Source of the DNA: Anaerovoracaceae bacterium
GTDB taxonomy: Bacteria; Bacillota; Clostridia; Peptostreptococcales; Anaerovoracaceae
DNA length: 10,703 bases
Direction of reading: 5' to 3'
Assembly (NCBI GenBank): GCA_029983755.1
Contig: JASBYX010000040.1
Location: 1-10,703 of the forward strand
The position numbers and the translations under genes are program-made. The notes below the pieces were generated by a model. It did not search any database and was not told where the DNA came from. It was given only the letters and a program-made list of their open reading frames with translations. Of this stretch, positions 5,645 to 10,703 are shown piece by piece. Each line of letters starts with the position of its first letter. Within the stretch, counting starts at the first letter, position 1.

Positions 5645-7169
5645 GATAGGTAGAGCTCTGGGTGTCATTAAGAAAGATGAGGCAATCTCAAATGAGGCTG
5701 TCTCAGAAGAAGAGATAAGGGAGCTCACTAGGAGAACAGCCGAGGCAGAAGAAAGACTTGCAAAACGAAGATCTGAGAAGCTCTACAGGGGATTAAGGGA
5801 ACATCCATATGGGGATACTGCTGAGGATGCGACCGATTCAAACTATTCGGCGAATTTTTCGGATTCAGCAGATCAAATCGAAGAGATGAATCAGAACATT
5901 GAGGCTGAGGAGGGCAATTTAGCTACAGGAAACTCCCGGGTGAAAATCCAGGAGAGCGTTGTGAATATCAACAGCCTTTCGAAGAGAAAGTACATATTCA
6001 TAATATTTGGGGTGATACTATTTTACTTAGCTATCAAGAATATAGCTGTTGTAACTCACTATGCGGGAACTTTTATATCCTTCTTTGCTCCATTTATACT
6101 GGGTGCGGCCCTTGCTTTCATAATAAATGTACCGATGACTAAGATTGAGAACCTGCTATTCAAAAAGGTGCCGGAAGAACCCAAGACAAGGCTTGAAAAG
6201 ATTGCCAAGTCTTGTAAGAGGCCGGTGAGCATGGTTATAACTTTGATATTAGTCTTTGGCGTAATTGTGGTTGCTGCGATGAATATCGTTCCTCAGCTTG
6301 CAAGTACACTGGAATCTCTGGCTGATGCACTGCCTGGAGCGATTAACAGATTCGAAGGATGGATCGATTCAAATGCGAGCAAAATAGATGCGCTTCAGAA
6401 CATGATGAATAAGGTTAACATAGATCTTGACTCTGTGGGCAAAGACCTTGCAGCCACTGCGAAGAGTTGGGCATCAACACTGTTAAACAGCAGCGTAAGC
6501 ACAGTTTCAAACATTCTCAACGGTATAGTGCAATTTGTCATAGGATTGATTTTCTCAATATATGTTCTCATACAGAAGGAAAAGCTTTCAAGGCAGGGTA
6601 AGCAAGTAATATATGCCTCGTTTAAGGAAAAAACTGCTGATAAGATAATGTATGTTTTGGGAATGACAAGGGATGTATTCAAAGGGTTCATTTCCGGCCA
6701 GTGTGTGGATGGAATCATAAACGGAATTCTGTTCTTCATCATATTGACGATTTTGGGAATACCATATGCCATCATGATCAGTATTGTGACCGGGTTTATG
6801 GCTCTGATTCCTATAATCGGCTCCTTCATAGGTGCAGGAATCGGCATAATACTTATTCTTATAGTGGATCCATCCCAGGTGATTTACTTTATACTCATGT
6901 ATGTTGTCATTCAGCAAATTGACGGTAATGTTATCTATCCGCTGATTGCAGGGAATACAGTAGGCCTTCCATCAATATGGGTGCTTATGGCGGTAACTGT
7001 TGGGGGAAGTATGATGGGTGTTCTCGGAATGGTGCTCTTCATACCGATAGGATCTGTGGTCTACCAGCTCACCAGGCACTATGTTCTAAGAAGGCTTGAA
7101 GACAACAGCGTTCCCCCTGAAAAGTGGGAAAAGCCTCTGGATCTTGATGTGGAAGTTTTAGATAAATGA
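5631..7169 (+). CDS. AI-2E family (PerM/YdiK-like) membrane protein with long N-terminal cytoplasmic extension
   Basis: This 512-residue protein belongs to the AI-2E transporter family (PF01594). Members include the AI-2 exporter TqsA and many proteins of unknown substrate, so the name does not prove autoinducer transport. The family pattern is clear: two membrane helices near 121-170, a third near 200 (PVSMVITLILVFGVIVV), a helical loop at about 225-300, then a dense hydrophobic block with GFMALIPIIGSFIGAGIG, DGNVIYPLIAG (from Asp431) and LPSIWVLMAVTVGGSMMG. About 120 residues before the first helix are hydrophilic and acidic with a probable coiled coil (EEIRELTRRTAEAEERLAKR), longer than usual. 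The ATG at 5631 overlaps the copA stop by 14 nt and has GAGG (5621-5624) 6 nt upstream; a TTG at 5616 is a less likely start. The overlap suggests translational coupling to copA/copZ. A terminator follows at 7256. Confidence 0.88.
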   Translation: MNWYKIGRALGVIKKDEAISNEAVSEEEIRELTRRTAEAEERLAKRRSEKLYRGLREHPYGDTAEDATDSNYSANFSDSADQIEEMNQNIEAEEGNLATGNSRVKIQESVVNINSLSKRKYIFIIFGVILFYLAIKNIAVVTHYAGTFISFFAPFILGAALAFIINVPMTKIENLLFKKVPEEPKTRLEKIAKSCKRPVSMVITLILVFGVIVVAAMNIVPQLASTLESLADALPGAINRFEGWIDSNASKIDALQNMMNKVNIDLDSVGKDLAATAKSWASTLLNSSVSTVSNILNGIVQFVIGLIFSIYVLIQKEKLSRQGKQVIYASFKEKTADKIMYVLGMTRDVFKGFISGQCVDGIINGILFFIILTILGIPYAIMISIVTGFMALIPIIGSFIGAGIGIILILIVDPSQVIYFILMYVVIQQIDGNVIYPLIAGNTVGLPSIWVLMAVTVGGSMMGVLGMVLFIPIGSVVYQLTRHYVLRRLEDNSVPPEKWEKPLDLDVEVLDK

Positions 7170-7197
7170 TCAGATGGCAACAAAATATTCAAAAGTG

Positions 7198-7225
7198 TGC
7201 TAAAATAGCCTAGTTTACTTATAAT
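7198..7225 (+). promoter_or_regulatory. Weak promoter-like boxes in the convergent intergenic region
   Basis: An extended -10-like TG-C-TAAAAT (7198-7206) and a TATAAT (7220-7225) lie in the AT-rich gap after the AI-2E family gene, without good -35 boxes at the right spacing. RNA from here would run only about 80-90 nt before the terminator at 7256-7306 and would encode nothing evident. Confidence 0.2.
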
Positions 7226-7255
7226 TAAAACAGAATAGATTTATGAGGAAAAATA

Positions 7256-7306
7256 GAGCAGGGACCGGATCCGTGTGTGAAGCGGAGAGTCCCTGCTCAT
7301 TTATTT
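7256..7306. terminator. Bidirectional Rho-independent terminator between convergent genes
   Basis: GAGCAGGGAC (7256-7265) and GTCCCTGCTC (7289-7298) form a perfect 10-bp stem. Inside, TCCG (7270-7273) pairs with CGGA (7283-7286). On the plus strand ATTTATTTT follows; on the minus strand TATTTTT follows. It can serve both the AI-2E family gene and the ABC permease gene. Confidence 0.85.
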
Positions 7307-7315
7307 TGTGCCAAA

Positions 7316-9895
7316 CTATTCCATGCTCTTAAGGGAATCGATCATATTGATTCGCCTGATTTTAAAATACATGATGAGGTTAACAAGGCAGGCAAACAGC
7401 ATGGTCAGCCCGAATGAAATCAGGTAGCTGTACCAAGTTATCCTCAGATGGAAGTAAACCATCTCTACTTTGATTTGATACATTACAAAGGCGTGGAGAA
7501 GGCGTCCAAGGCCTAGACCGACGGCAGCTCCAAAGGCGGTCAGAAACATGCTTTCTCTAAAAATATACAAAGCCGTCTCGTGGGGATAAAACCCCAAAAC
7601 CTTGATGGTTGCAATCTCTCTGACCCTTTCTGTAATGCTGATGTTTGATAGATTATACAAAACGATCATGGCAAGTCCTGCGGCTGCAAGGCAAACTACC
7701 GCAATTACCGAGTCCAGACTATTCATCATGTGCTTCGTCCTCGTATAATTGTCCCTGTTGATTATAGTACCGCTAACGCTATCTTTGCCCATAGTGTCCA
7801 CGGCGGATTTTGTTATTTTGTCAGTTTCTCTTTCATCTCCTAGGGAAGCGGACCTGTCAACGCCCTTTACGTTGGCGAAGGCCGTATTTACTTTGCCCTC
7901 ATCAACAAAATACTTTTCGTATGTTGCAAGGCTCATGTATATATAGTTATCTATGAAGTTGTCGGTGATTCCACGTACGGTGAATTTAGCGGTTTTCCCG
8001 CTCTTTGTCCTCAGCTGTATCTTCGAACCTATTTTGATCTTCTGCTCATCGGCAAGCTTTTCGCATATTATGATTTTTCCATCTCCGGGGATCGTAAGAT
8101 TTTTGCCATTCATATTAAGATTAATAAATTTAGAAATGTCCCTCTCATCTGTAGCTACAAGCTTGAGATTGACGTCGGATTTTTTGCCCTTGTACTTCAG
8201 CTCTTCCCCGTGGAAGAACATGGCATCTTCGATAGATTTACTGGATCTTACAAAATCCCTTTCTTCTCCCTTCATATCCCTGTGGAAAGTAATGGCGTAG
8301 TCGTAGAGGGTTATTTCTTCGTATTGGAAATTAGCGATATTTTTGATTGAATCGTTGATTCCAAAACCTGTGAGAAGGAGGGCTGTACATCCGCCTATTC
8401 CAAGGAGCATCATGAACAAGCACTTCTTGTATCTGAATATGTTACGGAATGTCACCTTGTACAGGAAACTGAAGTGTTTCCATATGAGAGGTATCTTTTC
8501 AAGGAAAATTCTCTTTCCTTCTTTTGGAGCTTTAGGTATGATTAGTGAAGCGGGCATACCCTTTCTATCTTCGTGGAAGGCTATGAGGGTGGCCCCAAGA
8601 GCCCCGGCTAGGCACACTATTAGGGTTGCAAAGCCAAGTACAAAATCATAAGGATATCTGATTGGGGTATCAAAGTGGTATGTTGCCTGATATGCGTTCC
8701 AAATCGCCAAGGGGAAAATATAGCTTCCGAGAAGATAACCTGATACGGTTCCAATTATAGTTGCACTTCCCGCATAGAAAAGGTATTTGCTCAAAATGGA
8801 TCCGTCCCGGTATCCCAGTGCCTTCAAAACCCCGATTTCAGTACGCTGTTCATCCACAAGCCTTGCCATGGACGTCATAACCACAAGGGCTGCTACAAGG
8901 AAGAAAAATGCAGGAAAAACATTAGCGATACCCCTTACTATGTTGGAATCGCTTTCAAAGGCCGAGTAGCCGGGATTGTCACCCCTATCAAGAAGGTAGG
9001 TGACAGGTTTATCCACTTTGTTTACAGCTTCTTCAATTACGCTTTTCGGAGCCTTCTCAAGACCCATCCCTTGAAATTGGGTGTTAACCGCAGATTTTGC
9101 ATCTTCCACCAATCTGTCGTAACGGCTGTTTGCACCAACCTTCATTGCAGCAGACATTTCCTTTCGGAGATCTTCCACTAGGTTTTCGTAATCTTTGGTG
9201 TAAATCTTTGGGCGATTCTTCAGAGCGATGTTAACTGATGTATAAAAGTTCGTATCAAAGGCTTTCTTCGGCACATATATGAATGCTCTGACATTGCCAT
9301 TTCCCAGATTCGTATAACCTCTTTCGTCATTTAGGTAAAGGGGGGATGACCCGATTCCCACAATTTTAAAACTCTCAGTCTTGAAGGATTCCCTTGCAGC
9401 CTTTTCTTCTTTCTTTTCTCCATCGGGTCTTGCAATGGAAATAGTCTTGCCGATGTCCTCTTTCGAAAAGAATTCGTCATCTGCCAGACATTCCCCGGAG
9501 CCCTTAGGAAGTCTACCTTTGGAAACTCGGGGCATGTCCACACCCTTTTCAGGAAGGGAAATGGCTTTGATTACAGAGGAAACCTTATCGTTACCATCAT
9601 AAAGAAAATCCTGGGTCTTGAAGCCTTCCACGTGGGAAATCTTGCCTGACTCAATCTCCGGTCTAAGTTCTGATTTGATCCTATCAACATCAGCCGCCTC
9701 AAATCCCAAGGAAGAAACCATTTGAAAATCGTTTAAGTTTTGATCTGTTACCAGTTTATTTACAGTGGTGACCATTACATTTCTAGCCTGTATCAGCCCA
9801 GCGAAAAACCCCACCCCCAAGGCTACTATGGCGATGATTGCAAGGTATCTACCTAAACTCTTTGTTATTTCTCTTAAAGTACTTTTTATCAACAT
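7316..9895 (-). CDS. ABC transporter permease, FtsX type, two FtsX domains
   Basis: This 859-residue membrane protein has the plan of large FtsX/MacB-type permeases (PF02687 twice). One membrane helix lies near residues 17-37 (RYLAIIAIVALGVGFFAGL). A large outside domain spans about 40-318, then three helices lie near 320-345, 368-400 and 415-440. A cytoplasmic stretch is followed by a second single helix near 490-512, a second outside domain of about 210 residues, and three helices near 728-752, 778-802 and 818-842. The FtsX motif EIGVLKALGY (before the third helix) is echoed as EIATIKVLGF in the second half, where the ATPase would dock. Such permeases act mechanically on extracellular or envelope substrates; the substrate here is unknown. 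The ATG at 9895 has AGGA directly before it, so the TTG that is codon 2 is a possible alternative start. It lies 21 bp after the ATPase gene and ends at the shared terminator. Confidence 0.9.
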   Translation of the reverse strand: MLIKSTLREITKSLGRYLAIIAIVALGVGFFAGLIQARNVMVTTVNKLVTDQNLNDFQMVSSLGFEAADVDRIKSELRPEIESGKISHVEGFKTQDFLYDGNDKVSSVIKAISLPEKGVDMPRVSKGRLPKGSGECLADDEFFSKEDIGKTISIARPDGEKKEEKAARESFKTESFKIVGIGSSPLYLNDERGYTNLGNGNVRAFIYVPKKAFDTNFYTSVNIALKNRPKIYTKDYENLVEDLRKEMSAAMKVGANSRYDRLVEDAKSAVNTQFQGMGLEKAPKSVIEEAVNKVDKPVTYLLDRGDNPGYSAFESDSNIVRGIANVFPAFFFLVAALVVMTSMARLVDEQRTEIGVLKALGYRDGSILSKYLFYAGSATIIGTVSGYLLGSYIFPLAIWNAYQATYHFDTPIRYPYDFVLGFATLIVCLAGALGATLIAFHEDRKGMPASLIIPKAPKEGKRIFLEKIPLIWKHFSFLYKVTFRNIFRYKKCLFMMLLGIGGCTALLLTGFGINDSIKNIANFQYEEITLYDYAITFHRDMKGEERDFVRSSKSIEDAMFFHGEELKYKGKKSDVNLKLVATDERDISKFINLNMNGKNLTIPGDGKIIICEKLADEQKIKIGSKIQLRTKSGKTAKFTVRGITDNFIDNYIYMSLATYEKYFVDEGKVNTAFANVKGVDRSASLGDERETDKITKSAVDTMGKDSVSGTIINRDNYTRTKHMMNSLDSVIAVVCLAAAGLAMIVLYNLSNISITERVREIATIKVLGFYPHETALYIFRESMFLTAFGAAVGLGLGRLLHAFVMYQIKVEMVYFHLRITWYSYLISFGLTMLFACLVNLIMYFKIRRINMIDSLKSME

Positions 9896-9916
9896 TCCTG
9901 CGTTTTCCAGTCTTAT

Positions 9917-10618
9917 CTACCATTCTATATCTTCGATGGGAACAATATTATCGTTGAGTTCTTCCGATGTAATCGTCCCGTTTTTTACATGGATTATCCT
10001 ATCGGCCATTGCCGTTAGAGCAGTGTTATGGGTGATGATTATCACGGTCATTCCTGTGGTTTTGCAAGTGTCATAGAGCAGGCGCAAAACATTTTTCCCC
10101 GTTATATAGTCAAGGGCTCCTGTGGGCTCGTCACATAGAAGGAGTTTAGGGTTTTTGGCTAGGGCTCTTGCTATGGCAACACGCTGCTGCTCTCCACCTG
10201 ATAGTTGGGAAGGAAAATTTTTAAGTCTTTCAGAAAGTCCCACGTGTCCTAACACCTCTTCAGAGTCTATGGGGTCTTGGCAAATTTGAGTTGCAAGGCT
10301 TACATTCTCCACCACCGTGAGATTGTTAATGAGGTTGTAGAATTGGAATACGAAACCTATATCATGGCGTCTGTAGTTGGTGAGCTCCTTTTTTGAATAC
10401 CGGGAGATATCATTGCCGTCCAGGATCACATGGCCTTCTGTCAGGGTATCCATACCTCCTAGGATGTTGAGAAGGGTCGTCTTTCCGGCTCCGGAGGGGC
10501 CTACGATAACTACAAATTCACCCTTTTCAATGTTGAAACTGGCGTCTTTTAAAGCTTCAATATCCACTTCTCCCATGTGATAAACTTTCTTCACATTTCT
10601 AAACTCTACATAGCTCAT
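9917..10618 (-). CDS. ABC transporter ATP-binding protein (MacB/LolD type)
   Basis: This 233-residue cytoplasmic ATPase powers the FtsX-type permease encoded next to it. All nucleotide-binding motifs are intact: Walker A GPSGAGKTT (40-48), Q-loop Gln92 in VFQFYNL, signature LSGGEQQ (139-145), Walker B LLLCDEPTGALD with Glu164, and the switch His197 in ITHN. DEPTGALD and the short length are typical of the MacB/LolD/FtsE-like group that pairs with FtsX-type permeases. The start is set at the ATG ending at 10618 (MSYVEFRNV), with AAAAGGA 8 nt upstream; the longer frame from a TTG at 10654 is rejected because a TATAAT promoter box covers it. No response regulator or TetR-type regulator gene is in view; one could lie beyond the right edge. 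Confidence 0.94.
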   Translation of the reverse strand: MSYVEFRNVKKVYHMGEVDIEALKDASFNIEKGEFVVIVGPSGAGKTTLLNILGGMDTLTEGHVILDGNDISRYSKKELTNYRRHDIGFVFQFYNLINNLTVVENVSLATQICQDPIDSEEVLGHVGLSERLKNFPSQLSGGEQQRVAIARALAKNPKLLLCDEPTGALDYITGKNVLRLLYDTCKTTGMTVIIITHNTALTAMADRIIHVKNGTITSEELNDNIVPIEDIEW

Positions 10619-10643
10619 TATTCTGATCCTTTTCTGATTTATA

Positions 10644-10662
10644 TGATAAAACAATTATATCA
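10644..10662 (-). promoter_or_regulatory. Extended -10 promoter overlapped by an inverted repeat, upstream of the ABC operon
   Basis: On the minus strand, TGATATAAT (10654-10662) is an extended -10 (TG-N-TATAAT); no good -35 is seen at 17 bp. Transcription would start near 10647, about 29 nt before the ATG. TGATATAA and TTTTATCA form an inverted repeat with 7 of 8 matches around TTG, covering the -10 and start point. This is a plausible repressor site, but AT-rich DNA makes such repeats common. Confidence 0.45.
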
Positions 10663-10703
10663 CAAGGGTATGTAAAAATGGAAATTTTCTTAAGTCTGTG
10701 GTA

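Noticed and set aside
9331..9602. Small open frames on both strands within the permease gene
   Set aside because: They overlap the well-supported permease frame, have no ribosome binding sites of note, and no recognisable product.
10619..10654. Twelve-residue N-terminal extension of the ABC ATPase from a TTG
   Set aside because: The TTG lies under the TATAAT box, and the ATG at 10618 has a ribosome binding site and gives the normal family N terminus.

Overview
The window looks like a chromosomal segment of a low-to-mid GC Gram-positive anaerobe (Bacillota, probably class Clostridia). This is inferred from the AddA-type helicase-nuclease, the consistent GGAGG-type ribosome binding sites, the SigA-like promoters, and the gene types (E. 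coli-type non-haem ferritin, Cu(I) P-type ATPase, AI-2E family membrane protein, FtsX-type ABC exporter). I cannot name the species. There are no tRNA, rRNA, CRISPR or transposon signatures.

Layout: (1) 2-673 (+) is the 3' end of addA, whose first ~185 bases are about 72% GC while the next line of sequence is about 40% GC. (2) 734-2675 (+) is a probable promoter followed by an arginase/agmatinase-fold protein whose metal site is badly degraded, then mscL, then a ferritin gene; the first two are 13 bp apart. (3) 2673-2850 has no gene but holds a long-range RNA stem starting at the ferritin stop codon, followed by a strong hairpin terminator. (4) 2930-7169 (+) is a copper-exporting P-type ATPase, best started at a TTG codon, with a second copper-binding (HMA) domain fused at its C terminus, overlapped by a gene for an AI-2E family membrane protein. 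(5) 7256-7306 is a bidirectional terminator between convergent genes. (6) 7316-10618 (-) is a two-gene ABC exporter operon: ATPase first, then an 859-residue FtsX-type permease.

The most notable point is the end of copA. The last 66 codons form a complete CopZ-like copper chaperone. They begin at an in-frame ATG (5444) preceded by AAGGAGG at 8-nt spacing. A near-consensus promoter (TTGAAA, 17 bp, TATAAT; 5274-5302) lies inside the copA linker about 140 bp upstream. The gene may therefore make both a CopA-CopZ fusion and free CopZ, which would be a different route from the E. coli copA frameshift that yields free CopA(Z). The internal promoter could also transcribe the AI-2E family gene.

Other points worth checking are the ureohydrolase that has lost three of six manganese ligands, the structured RNA/terminator upstream of copA (possible attenuator), and the GC break inside addA. 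The genes together suggest metal handling (iron storage, copper export), osmotic protection and an export system, but apart from the short-gap operons no functional link among them is shown by the sequence.
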